This document shows, one piece after another, positions 48,644 to 58,644 of a stretch of 64,000 nucleotides of DNA. The stretch comes from Tritrichomonas musculus (lineage: Eukaryota; Parabasalia; Tritrichomonadida; Tritrichomonadidae): assembly GCA_039105265.1 (NCBI GenBank), contig JAPFFF010000015.1, forward strand, positions 1,364,001 to 1,428,000, given 5' to 3'. The position numbers and the translations under genes are program-made. The notes under the pieces are model-generated. The model was not told where the DNA came from. It saw nothing but the letters and a program-made list of their open reading frames with translations, and searched no databases. How positions within the stretch are numbered: position 1 is the first letter of the stretch; every line of letters starts with the position of its first letter.

Positions 48644-49944
48644 ATTGAGATTAAGAAAAAATCATAAATTTTTGATAGAATACGTTGAATGTTAAAATAA
48701 CGAACATTAAAAAATCCTATGCAAAGTATACAGGTCTATCTTATATATTTTTAAAAAATAATTGAAAGCAAAGTATGTTGGTTTCTCATTGAGATGATAA
48801 TATAATATAATATTTAAAAAAATAAAATTGTATAAAAAAAGTACGTCAAGAGTAGTATTGAGTAAAAACTATTCATATATTTCTTTAATAAATTCAGCAC
48901 TGTAATCATTGCATATTTAAAATATATTTTAAATAATAAAGGATAAGAAAATCTTTTTAAACACTAATTATATTTCATTATATTCATATTTATCATATAT
49001 TTATTTCATGCATTTGCATAGATTAATAAATTATATGAGATATCCTGAGATATTAATAATGTAAAATTAATATCCGTTTCATTCAATATTTGTAAACAAT
49101 ATAAAGCTCATAGTATAATTGGTTTGGATTTTTTATAAGTACATATAATATTTAATATAATATATAAAAGTTGTTCTATCTAAAACATCTCTAATAGTTG
49201 TTTATATTATTGAGATAAAAATGTTTTATTTAAAATAAATCTATTTTGAATGTTTATTCAAATATTTTTTCTTCTCAAATTTTTCTTTTCAAATTTACTT
49301 TTTTTTAATTACAAATTTTTCTTGATGGGATATTAATATTTTTTAAATATTCTTGCACATTTAATCATTGATATAGATTTAAAAAATAATTATATATACG
49401 ATATTTTGAATCAATCCATATATTTGCTTTCGATAATGTATAAAACTAATGATCGAGTGTAACTTATCATGACTCTAATAAAATATTGGTAGTTGGGATT
49501 TAATATCATCAGTAATTTTTTCATAAAACTGATAAGATATCAGCCATTTTGTAAAAAAAATTAAATCTCAATTGGTTTTTTCTAACTATATTAGTAGATA
49601 CTTTTAAATCATCATTTGATCTATCTTGATTTACTTGAAATTAAGAATCTCCATTTATTATCGATTGTTCTTAATCAAATCATAAAAGTAATATTTATAT
49701 ATGATTATTATTATATTATTTATATATAAAATAAAATTTTGAATTTATTCATTACATAACACAAAAAAAAGCAAACAATGTAAAAAAAATTGTCCATTCT
49801 GATTTTTTCAATATTGAATGTATCTGAAATTTAATAATACTTTTTTCATAGAATTGTCAATTTTGTCATCAACAAAGGAAAACCTTGATAAGATTAAAAA
49901 AATTAATATGCATCTGAATAAAAATGATTAAATCGAAAATAATA
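48644..49944. other. Gene-free AT-rich stretch
   Basis: About 1.3 kb, very AT-rich, with many ATAT and AATAATA words. No coding frame, tRNA or clear site. The TA at 49943-49944 is the left flank of the next element. Confidence 0.5.
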
Positions 49945-50092
49945 CCATCACTGGACAGAGTATTCATTCTCATATTAAGCCTCATATAAATTGTGAAAGC
50001 AATCAATTTCATACAAATTTTTTGATAATAAATATCAAATATTCAGAGTTGTATTTAATTTTTCAGAAATAAATTCATAGAATTTGAATATT

Positions 50093-50173
50093 AAAAAAAC
50101 AAGACATTCAATATTTGTGAGGAAAAAAACAAGACATTCAATATTTATGAAGGAAAAAAACAAGACAAACAAT
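50093..50173. repeat. Tandem repeat, 30-31 bp, about 2.6 copies
   Basis: Units begin AAAAAAACAAGACATTCAAT and recur at 50093, 50123 and 50154, the last partial and diverged. It sits inside the pogo-like element, between its left terminal repeat and the transposase remnant. Confidence 0.85.
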
Positions 50174-50400
50174 TTCTTAAAAAGATATTTTTAAATTTCC
50201 CTTTTCATTTTCCTCCTGAACATCAGGAGGCTTGCAATTTAATGATCTTTAATGGCTATTTTTTTTAAAAAAAATAATTACATTTACAAAAGAAGGAAAT
50301 GCTTATTATATTTTCAGGTTCAATTCAAGAAAAAAAGAGCTTGATCAACAAAAATGATACAAAAAAAAATACATATAAATGAATGATAAATTAAATAATT

Positions 50401-51125
50401 TAATAAAAAGAAACTTTTTGATATTTGTTATTATCGCATTTGATAAACAAAGACGGAAGTTTATTTAATATTATTCCTGATGAATGATTATTTATTTCTA
50501 ATATGGCTCTGATTGCAGGATATTCTATTTTCATTATTTGATCGATATCATCAGCATGAAAATAACTTTCTTTATTGTATTGTTCCAACCGGTTTTTTTC
50601 TGAGGTTAAATCCTGTCCTGCATTGGGAACGTTTATTTCTGGAATGTTTTTATTTATACATTAACTGCTCATTATAACATTTTCATCGAATGGAGCCAAA
50701 CCACTTATTCTGAATCCGTTCTTTAGAATTTCTGTTTTGCACGACTAGATTTAAAGACATTCTTTAAACAATCAAGTATCTGTAAACAACGAAAATAACG
50801 ATTTGCTCTGAGTTCGTAGGCAAGTTGAACTGCTTCTACAGTTTTAAGACAATTCAGATTTAAATAACATTCTTCTATTTTTTTTAAAGAAAGTAGAAAT
50901 TTCTACATCACCTAAGTATTTTTAACCTCCACCTCTTGATTCATGCGGAGTCCAACGGTTTCCTGTTAAAGTTGTTCGGATAGAGTTATAAATAGCTTGA
51001 GGTGTAATGTCAAAACGCTTGGCAATTTCAATATTTGAATATCCACCAACTTTTAAATCGCAAATTTCCATTTGAATCTTTGAAAAAGTTTCTGTTTCTT
51101 CCTTTGTTCATTTGCAAAAGCTCAT
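50401..51125 (-). pseudogene. Pogo/CENP-B-type transposase remnant
   Basis: Three coding pieces are visible on the minus strand, in different frames. The first (51125-50922) encodes a helix-turn-helix, LKVGGYSNIEIAKRFDITPQ, then NSIRTTLTGNRWTPHESRG. The second (about 50880-50723) encodes LNCLKTVEAVQLAYELRANR, as in the second DNA-binding helix bundle of pogo-type proteins. The third (about 50740-50401) has ILKNGFRISGLAPFDENV, matching the end of DDE transposases (FRxTGxxPF), and a polar tail. The DDE catalytic core between pieces two and three is missing, so the element cannot move by itself. It has at least three breaks. Confidence 0.65.
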
Positions 51126-51333
51126 TTATTATTAATTATTCAGCCACCTTTTCATATAGCATGTCACAAAAAAATATAGAATTATAATAAACTATTTAAA
51201 TCAACCTCATATTATGAATTCAAATTTTTCTGATTAAAAAAAAAAATCAGAAATTCTCTTTCAAAATTTTGTTTTGCTTTCACAATTAGTATGAGGCCGA
51301 TATATATAAAATATGAGGCTTGTCCAGTGATGG

Positions 51334-51638
51334 TAAGTCTATTAGCAAAAATTAATATAATTTTTTTTACTATCCAATTTCAAAAATATCCTTACAAAGA
51401 AATATTTAATGATATGTTTTGTTTTTATGACTATATCTGGATCATGTTTTATCATATGCTATCTAATCTCATGGATACATGAACTTTTTTTTTTTCTGAA
51501 ATTAACTTTTTGAAAGTGTGCATCATTTGAATTAATTTCATTCAAAAAATCTGATGTATTTCACAATTTTATTTTATTTTATTCAATATTTATTTTTATT
51601 GAATTTTTCTGAAAAGATTTTTTCTTCTGAATGATTTA
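51334..51638. other. Promoter side of the BET gene
   Basis: AT-rich 300 bp between the transposon's right TA and the BET ATG. No conserved element beyond T runs is clear. Confidence 0.45.
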
Positions 51639-53882
51639 ATGTCTTCATTGCGAATGACTCCTGAGATGTGCGAAAAAGCGCAAGAGATCATTGAAAAAAT
51701 TGCAAAACTTCCATGTGCTACCCCCTTTCTCGAAGAAGTAAGTCCATACTTTGAATCAACACGTTTATATTATAAAAAAATTAAAGATCCAGTTGATTTA
51801 TCGCTTATTAAAATGCGAATTCTCCTCAAAAAATATCAATTTGTATCAGATTTCCAGTCTGACGTATATCTGATTCTGAAAAATTCTCGTACATTTAATG
51901 GTCCTACTCATTATATAACGCTACTAGCAGAAATCTTGATTAAAAAATTTGAAAAATTATTTTATGCTGCTTTTCCTATGTCATTGCGAATTTGGACTGA
52001 AAAAGTTAATCATCTTTCATGGAAAATACAAAATCTTTTTGTCAGCTCGAAAATGCCAAAGTTTATTGAAACAGAAGCAATAATTGGTGCCACTATCACG
52101 CAAGCAATTGAACAACAAGACGCATCATTTAGGCAATCTTTAATATCAGGTAAGTTCCAAAAGCCTCCTATCTTTAAAAATGTAAAATCAAGCAATAATA
52201 TCCTTGATATCTCAGAAAATAGGCATGGTAATATTGATAATAATGACAATCACTTTTATCAAAATAATTTTCATTTTGACAATAGCAATAATAGCTTTAA
52301 TACAAGCATGGCAAATAAAAATATTAAGCCAGCTTTAAATAATAGTTTTGTAATTCCTGTCATTCAACCTGCTTCAACATCAATTCTCAAAACTCCAAAA
52401 GTATCACCAGAAAAAGAGATTTCTAGACCGCCTTATATTCCATTACCTTTAGAGCCTGTTTTTATTCCTCTTCCTTCCAATGACAGCACCGATACTTTTA
52501 TTAATCAAAATCGAAATAATAGTGAATTAATAGAATTCTATCAAAATCACTTATCTGATTATGGATTTAAAGAAAATGTTACCGATAATAAATTTGAAAA
52601 TCATCATAATAGAAAATATTCCCATAATAATCGGCAATACTTACCCCAAGAAGAAGAAGACAGTAGCGATGATTTCTTTTTGCAGATGGAACTTTTACCT
52701 ATGGACTATTTCACTTTAGAAAATGATTCTTCACCAGAACTTAATTATCATAAGAATCATAACGGACCAATTCTACAGCAAGATAACCTTAAAAGTGATA
52801 ATATTTTTATGGAACAGTTTGATCTTGAAAATGATAAGCCAATTCGTTCATCCGTTCCCAAAAGTCAAGTTAAAGGAACTGCGCGACAGTCTTCTACTCA
52901 TAAAAGTGATGAAACTGACGATGATTGGAAGTACCCTGAAAACAAAAGAAGAGGTAGGCCAAAAAAAGCCAAAGAAAAAGAAGATAAAAATCAAGAGAAA
53001 GATAAATCTACTGAAAAAGAAAAAACCATCGAAAAAGACAAAACAAAAACCAAAGAGAAAAGTAAAGAGAAATCAAAAGAGAAAATTAAAGAGAAAACCA
53101 AGACCAAATCAAAGAATAAAAATAAAGATAAAAATGAGAATGATGGGAAACCAAAAAAGAGTTCAAAAAGAGTTCCAAAAGAAACAAAAGAAAAGAAAGA
53201 AATAAAAGAAATAAAAGAATCAAAAGGACATAAAATTCCACGTAAAACATCTCTTGTCAGAAAAACGAAAAGCGAATCCGATTTTGTTGGCAATAATGAC
53301 TCATTGCCTCCGCCTAAAACAACTAAAGCAGCCTCAAGGCATGTTGCCAAAGCTTCTGAAGATCATATTGAACATGATCGTAGTCAGAGCAGTGAAAAAG
53401 TGACAATAAAGAAGAAAAAAGCAACAACAAAGCGTCAAAATCGAAGAAATCTTTCAGCAGATGAAGGAACTGATGATGATTTTGTTCCTATTAATAAATT
53501 ATCAACTTCATCTCAAAATCCTCCAAATCACAAAAGAAAAACTAAAAACACTTCCAAACGTCATGGCAAAATTAATTTCGATGATGATGAATATGGAATT
53601 GATAATGATGATTTTGATAATGATTTTGAATCTAATAGCATGGAAGAGACATTAACTGATGGAAATCTAATTGCATTTATGGAAGCAGCGCACCAATTAA
53701 ACCATCCAAATGATCAGAAAGAAATGGCTGCTATAATTCATATGACTGAACCCCAAATATCTTTTGTTGGTGCTTATCCTGTGATTGACATTACCAAATT
53801 GAAGACTGTAACTTTATTGGCGCTTATAAAATATACAAAAAAGAAATTCAAAGAAAGAGGAAAAGACTATCCTATTTGTTAA
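51639..53882 (+). CDS. BET-type chromatin protein: bromodomain, AT-hook, NET domain
   Basis: The protein has 747 residues. The bromodomain is at about 10-115: FESTRLYYKKIKDPVDLSLI and NSRTFNGPTHY, the latter keeping the acetyl-lysine-binding Asn87. A long Asn/Ser-rich region follows. KRRGRPKKAKEK (about 434-446) is an AT-hook, then a Lys/Glu-rich stretch to about 560. The C-terminal 60 residues form an ET (NET) domain: KEMAAIIHMTEPQISFVGAY and VIDITKLKTVTLLALIKYTK, matching the [20 protein letters not shown] block of animal BRDs. BET proteins read acetylated histones and support transcription. This one has one bromodomain, like plant GTE proteins, not two. The stop codon overlaps TAAATAAA, as in trichomonad polyadenylation (UAAA). 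Confidence 0.88.
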   Translation: MSSLRMTPEMCEKAQEIIEKIAKLPCATPFLEEVSPYFESTRLYYKKIKDPVDLSLIKMRILLKKYQFVSDFQSDVYLILKNSRTFNGPTHYITLLAEILIKKFEKLFYAAFPMSLRIWTEKVNHLSWKIQNLFVSSKMPKFIETEAIIGATITQAIEQQDASFRQSLISGKFQKPPIFKNVKSSNNILDISENRHGNIDNNDNHFYQNNFHFDNSNNSFNTSMANKNIKPALNNSFVIPVIQPASTSILKTPKVSPEKEISRPPYIPLPLEPVFIPLPSNDSTDTFINQNRNNSELIEFYQNHLSDYGFKENVTDNKFENHHNRKYSHNNRQYLPQEEEDSSDDFFLQMELLPMDYFTLENDSSPELNYHKNHNGPILQQDNLKSDNIFMEQFDLENDKPIRSSVPKSQVKGTARQSSTHKSDETDDDWKYPENKRRGRPKKAKEKEDKNQEKDKSTEKEKTIEKDKTKTKEKSKEKSKEKIKEKTKTKSKNKNKDKNENDGKPKKSSKRVPKETKEKKEIKEIKESKGHKIPRKTSLVRKTKSESDFVGNNDSLPPPKTTKAASRHVAKASEDHIEHDRSQSSEKVTIKKKKATTKRQNRRNLSADEGTDDDFVPINKLSTSSQNPPNHKRKTKNTSKRHGKINFDDDEYGIDNDDFDNDFESNSMEETLTDGNLIAFMEAAHQLNHPNDQKEMAAIIHMTEPQISFVGAYPVIDITKLKTVTLLALIKYTKKKFKERGKDYPIC

Positions 53883-53973
53883 ATAAAGTGTAATTTATAA
53901 TATATTAAGATTTTTTTTTTTTTTGATTAAATTGGTAATTTAAAACTTTTTAAATAATATCGATTTTGATATT

Positions 53974-53980
53974 AAAAAAA
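53974..53980 (-). terminator. RNA polymerase III terminator of the tRNA
   Basis: Seven T on the minus strand begin 3 nt after the last base of the tRNA-Leu acceptor stem, the usual Pol III stop signal. Confidence 0.75.
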
Positions 53981-53982
53981 AT

Positions 53983-54063
53983 GGTAGCTCTGGGGTTCGA
54001 ACCCAGGCACCTTTCGGTAATGGGACTTGAATCCATCGCCTTAGACCACTCGGCCAAGCTACC
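53983..54063 (-). tRNA. tRNA-Leu (anticodon CAA)
   Basis: The minus strand folds into an 81-nt tRNA without intron. The acceptor arms GGTAGCT and AGCTACC pair. The D-arm has GGCCGAGTGGTCTAAGGC (box A), the anticodon loop is TTCAAGT (CAA, reads UUG), the long variable arm has ACCGAAAGGT, and the T-arm is CTGGGTTCGAACCCCAG (box B). The body closely resembles yeast tRNA-Leu(CAA). The long variable arm restricts it to Leu, Ser or Tyr, and the anticodon gives Leu. One A-C mismatch closes the anticodon stem. Confidence 0.95.
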
Positions 54064-54308
54064 TTCTATTTTATGGAAAAGATTAAAATCCTTAATATAG
54101 TAATATATGGCGAAATAGAAAGATCATTATTTCATTACATTTTTGAAATCTATAATGAATAGGAACATGTTTTATTTCAATTATTGGAAAACGATGCTTT
54201 TTACAATCAAAAAATTGAAAAAAAAAAAAAAAAGGGTTACTTTTTGTGAATACCATTATAATCTTTGAAATTTTCTGTTGAGTCAAATTTTGAGTTTCAA
54301 TTGTTATA

Positions 54309-55298
54309 ATGAATCCAAATATTAGAAAGAATAGCTCTTTCTCTAATAAAATTAAAAACTTTGTTGAGAAAACAAAGCTTCAACATGTAGTAAAGAATGA
54401 TCATTCCTCAGAAACAGATGATACTCCAATGACCGAAAAATTTGTTTTCACCCCCGCCGACCAAAATCTAGAAAAATCATTCCAAGCACGAGAAAACCTT
54501 GCCAATTTTAAAAGATTTTTAGATTCGCATCCTGACGATCCAATGGAAGCTTTTCAATTAGTCCAACAATCATTATTAGATGCATTCGCCGAGTTAGCAG
54601 ATAAAACAGTTGTTTTGAAGACAAAACTCGAAAATTCACAAATATCCAACAAAGAGATAGATGCTCAAATTAAAGAAAAAGAAGAGATTCGCTTAAATCT
54701 TGAGAGACAAGTTAGAAATAATAATGGTGAAATAAGACAGCTTAAAATTCAATATCATGCTTTAAAAGATGAAACTGAAAATATTAATAATCAATTAAAA
54801 AAGACTGAAAAATACAAAATGGAGAAAAATAAATTTTCTCTTTTATATCAAGATTTATTATCACAAAAACTTCAAGGTAAATCAAATTATGAACAATCCA
54901 AAATTGAAACAAGTAAATTAGAAAAAGAGCTAGAATCTGCAAAACTTCAATTTGATGAGCAAAAAATTAAAATGGAAGAAGAAGTTCAAAAAAGCGAAAC
55001 GCAGGTTAAAGATTTGGCAAATAAAGCAAAAAAAGCAGATCAAATTGAAAAAAGTTTGGCAAGTAAACCAAAACAAGAAAATGTGGAAAAAGAACCTAAA
55101 AAAACAGCGTTTGTAATCAATGATAACGTAAAGGTTAGTAACGAAGAAATAAAGCAACTCAAGTTAATGATTGAATCAATTCAACGTGAAAACAATCATC
55201 TCACAGAAGAAAGAAATTCCAAAATGATGGATATTGATTGTATTATGCAAGAAAACTTGGGTTTGAAACAAATCATTAGGAAAATGACAGAAGGTTAA
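54309..55298 (+). CDS. Coiled-coil protein
   Basis: The protein has 329 residues. The first 60 are polar. Residues about 62-100 (ENLANFKRFLDSHPDDPMEA, FQLVQQSLLDAFAELADKT) form a compact helical start, and from about 105 to 325 the sequence is almost continuous coiled coil rich in K, E, Q and L. Such proteins are structural or tethering (cytoskeleton, Golgi); no specific family is recognised. An initiator-like TTTCAATTGTTATA lies immediately upstream of the ATG. Confidence 0.75.
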   Translation: MNPNIRKNSSFSNKIKNFVEKTKLQHVVKNDHSSETDDTPMTEKFVFTPADQNLEKSFQARENLANFKRFLDSHPDDPMEAFQLVQQSLLDAFAELADKTVVLKTKLENSQISNKEIDAQIKEKEEIRLNLERQVRNNNGEIRQLKIQYHALKDETENINNQLKKTEKYKMEKNKFSLLYQDLLSQKLQGKSNYEQSKIETSKLEKELESAKLQFDEQKIKMEEEVQKSETQVKDLANKAKKADQIEKSLASKPKQENVEKEPKKTAFVINDNVKVSNEEIKQLKLMIESIQRENNHLTEERNSKMMDIDCIMQENLGLKQIIRKMTEG

Positions 55299-56188
55299 GC
55301 CTATTTTTTATATTAGAACCAATATAAATTGTATGTTATGCACCAATAAAATAGAAACCAAAATGTTATTATATTTAAGTATTATTGATATTTTTTATTT
55401 TAACAAATATCAATTTTAAAATGTATCTCTATATGGATTTATAATTATAAAGCAATTGAAAATCTTCTTTTGTGAGCAATTGCTTGGAAAAATTACTTTA
55501 TTAAAAGATAAAATATATCATTTGGGTATATTATTGAAATTGGTTTCAAAGTTTTTTTTGTCTCATTATGTCAATTCATTAACCATAAAAAAAAAAAAAA
55601 TTGAGAGAAAAGTCAATGAATTTATTGTGTTTACTGGTATTTTAAATAAAATAATATTAACTGAAATATTCTAAAGCTAAATATAATATTTTTTCTTCAT
55701 TTAATACTTTTTAAATTAAGATATTGATATTTATTTTTCAACATTCCATTCAAAAAGCTGAAACAAAATTAGTTTATAATGAAGTCTAGAATTAATACAT
55801 TTTCGAATTTGTTTACAATCTGGCTTGTCCAATCGATAATGATCATAAATATACTTGGAACTTATTAAATACTCAAGCAGGGAATTTTGTGGGTTAAAAC
55901 AGTTTAGAGGTCAATTGCACTCAAAACTTTTTTGAGTCATAATTTATCACTAGTTTGTAAAACATTTGATTGAGTTCATTTGACTCTGATTTTTCTTTGG
56001 ATTATACATAAATTTTGTTTTATAAATCATTTCAAAAAAAAAAAAAAAAAGAGAACAATATTTAATGATTTTATATTTTTTTACAAACATTACAAAATAG
56101 CAAATATTCATACACATTAGTCTTCTAGCTACTTACTAGCATAAGTGCATTAAATATTATCATATTTAAAAATTATAATTAAATTTGT
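55299..56188. other. Gene-free stretch
   Basis: Convergent 3' flanks, 890 bp. A 72-codon frame (55456-55674) starts without ATG and has no domain. A run of 17 A (near 56034-56050) is present. Confidence 0.5.
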
Positions 56189-57610
56189 CTAGTGAGCCAA
56201 ATTAGTATTATATTGATTGATAGTATGTAAAACTTCTTTTGCTTTTTCCCTTAAAGTGCTATTTTCGCTTTGCTCAGCAAATGTCGAAATAATGTTATAT
56301 GTAGTTTCTTCAAATAATAATGATAATAATGGTTTGGGGTCTTTCTGTAGTGAAATTAAAGATAAAATTAAACTAAAAGATGAAATTATGGTTTTTTCAT
56401 CATAAGAGTCGATGTCTTGGATGTATCTAGAAGCAACTTCATTTAATGCAATCATTAAGTTATCAGCGATTTTTATTTTATTTGCTAAAATTGAATTTAA
56501 AGCAGTTGAAAAAACAAGAGCTGAAGCTGATTTGAATTGATAATTTCCATTTAATGAAAAATCTATGAAAGCTTCTAGAAAGCCGATTTCAAGGAACTGA
56601 AAAATTGACTCATTAACTTTCTTTAAAATGGCATCAATCAGCCAAGCTGACCATTCAATTTTATTTTCTTTAGAATTATATCTATCAATGTTATTATCTT
56701 TGTTAATGATAAAGTTATTGTAAAGAGCACTGAATATTCCATTTGAAAAAAAAGCATAAGCTTCACAATCAAAACCTGATCGGACAAAAAAGAATTTCAT
56801 GAGATTAGGTAGACTTTTTGAATTTTTAACTTGAACTAAAAATTGAACCAATACTTGTGCATTTTCAATAAAATCATTATCAGGATCTTTTTCTTTTTCT
56901 GAAAGAGAACATAAATATTTACAGGGGAAATCTTCCACAAATGCGTATTGTTGAGCCATTCCTATGAGATCAAATGATATCCTTTTCACTATTTTGATAT
57001 CTTCGTCTACTAGTTTTTCTAAAAGGAGAAAAAGAATGGTTTTTCCTATTAGCTTAACCAGTTTTAAATCATCACTTCTTCCAATTAATAGTGAATAAAA
57101 ATCATTCAAAAGATTGTTAAACAAAATTAATTTTCGGCATTCAGGTGAATCTTGGGCGAAGTTCTTCAAGCATTTTAATGATAAATATCTTACATCATTG
57201 ATTTCAGAAAAAATATTATTTTTAAGAAAAACTAAAGCTAAATCCTCTCCTTGAATCAAAGGTAAGCATTCGCTTGTTGGTAATCTAGATAAATTTAAAA
57301 GAATTTTAAGAGAAGTAATTTTATCTGGTGGATTGTTAATTTCATTGAGAAAATATGCGAATGTTTCAAAAAAATTTATTTGATGAAGAAACTTTAATAA
57401 AGATGAATTTGATTCAATTAGATCTCCTGATATACGGTATAATTCATTTAAATTTTGGTAGGGAAAATTGGTGAATGATATTAAAATATTTCGCATTTCT
57501 AGACTATCTTTTTCAAAAGTTTCTTCCTCCTCTCCAGATGAGCTTTGATTTATAGCTTCTGAATTTCTTTTTAAAGAAAGATTTTCATCAGCTTTCCAAA
57601 CTAAGGTCAT
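56189..57610 (-). CDS. ARM/HEAT-like helical protein
   Basis: The protein has 473 residues, nearly all helical. Repeats of about 40-45 residues are suggested by segments such as KITSLKILLNLSRLPTSECL, DVRYLSLKCLKNFAQDSPEC and KSASALVFSTALNSILANKI, typical of armadillo-like solenoids. No signal peptide or membrane segment is seen. Candidates include ataxin-10-like or HSP-binding ARM proteins, but I cannot assign one. It starts 58 bp from the divergent PAC3-like gene. Confidence 0.7.
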   Translation of the reverse strand: MTLVWKADENLSLKRNSEAINQSSSGEEEETFEKDSLEMRNILISFTNFPYQNLNELYRISGDLIESNSSLLKFLHQINFFETFAYFLNEINNPPDKITSLKILLNLSRLPTSECLPLIQGEDLALVFLKNNIFSEINDVRYLSLKCLKNFAQDSPECRKLILFNNLLNDFYSLLIGRSDDLKLVKLIGKTILFLLLEKLVDEDIKIVKRISFDLIGMAQQYAFVEDFPCKYLCSLSEKEKDPDNDFIENAQVLVQFLVQVKNSKSLPNLMKFFFVRSGFDCEAYAFFSNGIFSALYNNFIINKDNNIDRYNSKENKIEWSAWLIDAILKKVNESIFQFLEIGFLEAFIDFSLNGNYQFKSASALVFSTALNSILANKIKIADNLMIALNEVASRYIQDIDSYDEKTIISSFSLILSLISLQKDPKPLLSLLFEETTYNIISTFAEQSENSTLREKAKEVLHTINQYNTNLAH

Positions 57611-57668
57611 AAAAATGAAATTTTTTTTCTATTCTTAAATGTTCTATATCATTTAAAAAGTTAGTAAT
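57611..57668. promoter_or_regulatory. Bidirectional promoter, 58 bp
   Basis: Only 58 bp separate two divergent ATGs. TTTCATTTTTATG on the minus strand and TATCATTTAAAAAG on the plus strand are initiator-like words, one for each gene. Confidence 0.55.
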
Positions 57669-58001
57669 ATGGGAAAAGTAATTCAGCTTCAAGTCGGTGA
57701 ATTTGAAGTAGCTGTTTCTTTTTATGATCAAAATGCGATTATTGTAATACATAATTCAATACCTGGAGTTGGGCAAATTCTTTATACAGAAAATGATGGT
57801 AAGCATATTGATATTGATCAATTCATTGGAGAGAATAATCAATATTTGAATCTTTTTGTTACACACATAGCAAAAATGTTTTCAACTCGTTCAATTACAT
57901 TTATTCTATCTTTTCATCCATCAAAAATGTCATCTTTTGATGCAATTAAAGATTTTACATCTAAATTTGCAGAAGCTGTCAAGAAAAGCTCACCTGAGTA
58001 A
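57669..58001 (+). CDS. Proteasome assembly chaperone 3-like protein
   Basis: The protein has 110 residues with the short alpha/beta plan of PAC3 (PSMG3, about 120 residues). Strands are VIQLQVGEFEVAVSFYDQ, AIIVIHNSIPGVGQILYT, and FILSFHPSKM; helices are YLNLFVTHIAKMFS and DAIKDFTSKFAEAVKK. PAC3 helps assemble the 20S proteasome alpha ring in the cytosol. The call rests on length and pattern, with few invariant residues, so confidence is moderate. Confidence 0.55.
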   Translation: MGKVIQLQVGEFEVAVSFYDQNAIIVIHNSIPGVGQILYTENDGKHIDIDQFIGENNQYLNLFVTHIAKMFSTRSITFILSFHPSKMSSFDAIKDFTSKFAEAVKKSSPE

Positions 58002-58554
58002 ATTATTATTTGTTAATGCACTTTCATATTTTTATCATATTATCAAAGCATAATTGTTTTACAACTCAAAATTAATTAGTTATGTTATTATTGTCTGTAA
58101 TTATCCTAGCTATTACAAATTTAAACGTGCCTTATTACCATAAATAAACTTCGAAACTCTTGAAATTTTTTTGTTATTTCAGTAATATTTGTTAGCAATT
58201 TTTCATTGATTTTCACTATTTTAATGGTGTTTTTTTTAAAAAAAAAAAATTTCATATATTATACATAAAAATACGTGAAATTTATGTTTTTAAAAAAAAA
58301 AATTTTGACTGAATATATGGCCAAAAACCAAAATAAAAATTTTTTTAGGTCTCCAGCAAAAAATAACAATAATTCAAAGTTGAAATTATTATTATAATAA
58401 TATTTAATAAACATATATATTAAATTTATTATAATATATGAATTTTTTTTGTGTATTCAAAGATACAATTGTTTTTATTTTTAACGTACATTCAGAAATT
58501 ATCACAAAAAGTTTGTTTTATTTGAATTTTTTTGCATTTAAAACAACTATATCT
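58002..58554. other. Gene-free AT-rich stretch
   Basis: 3' flank of the PAC3-like gene, with several A and T runs. The word AACGTACA occurs at 58484. Nothing else is seen. Confidence 0.5.
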
Positions 58555-58644
58555 TAAACTAGGATCAAAAACGATAAGACACCTATGGTCAAAATTGAAT
58601 GAAATTTCACCTTTGGGTGTCTTATCGTTTTTGATCCTAGTTTA
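58555..58644. mobile_element. Palindromic MITE with perfect 29-bp inverted ends
   Basis: The arms 58555-58583 and 58616-58644 are exact reverse complements. The left arm begins TAAACTAGGATCAAAAACG. About 32 nt of loop lie between. The outermost TA at both ends fits Tc1/mariner target duplication. The arms resemble those of the 157-bp element at 33053-33209. It has no coding capacity. Confidence 0.75.

Larger units (their letters stand above)
49945..51333. mobile_element. Pogo/Tc1-mariner-type DNA transposon, internally deleted
   Basis: The ends are inverted repeats: CCATCACTGGACA (49945-49957) and TGTCCAGTGATGG (51321-51333). A second inverted block around AATTGTGAAAGC (49989-50000) is matched at 51276-51287. 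Each end is bordered by TA (49943-49944 and 51334-51335), the target duplication of Tc1/mariner-type elements. The 1389-bp body carries a broken minus-strand transposase of pogo/CENP-B type. A short 30-31 bp tandem repeat and an 8-bp-stem hairpin (CCTCCTGA / TCAGGAGG, 50211-50229) lie near the left end. Confidence 0.75.
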
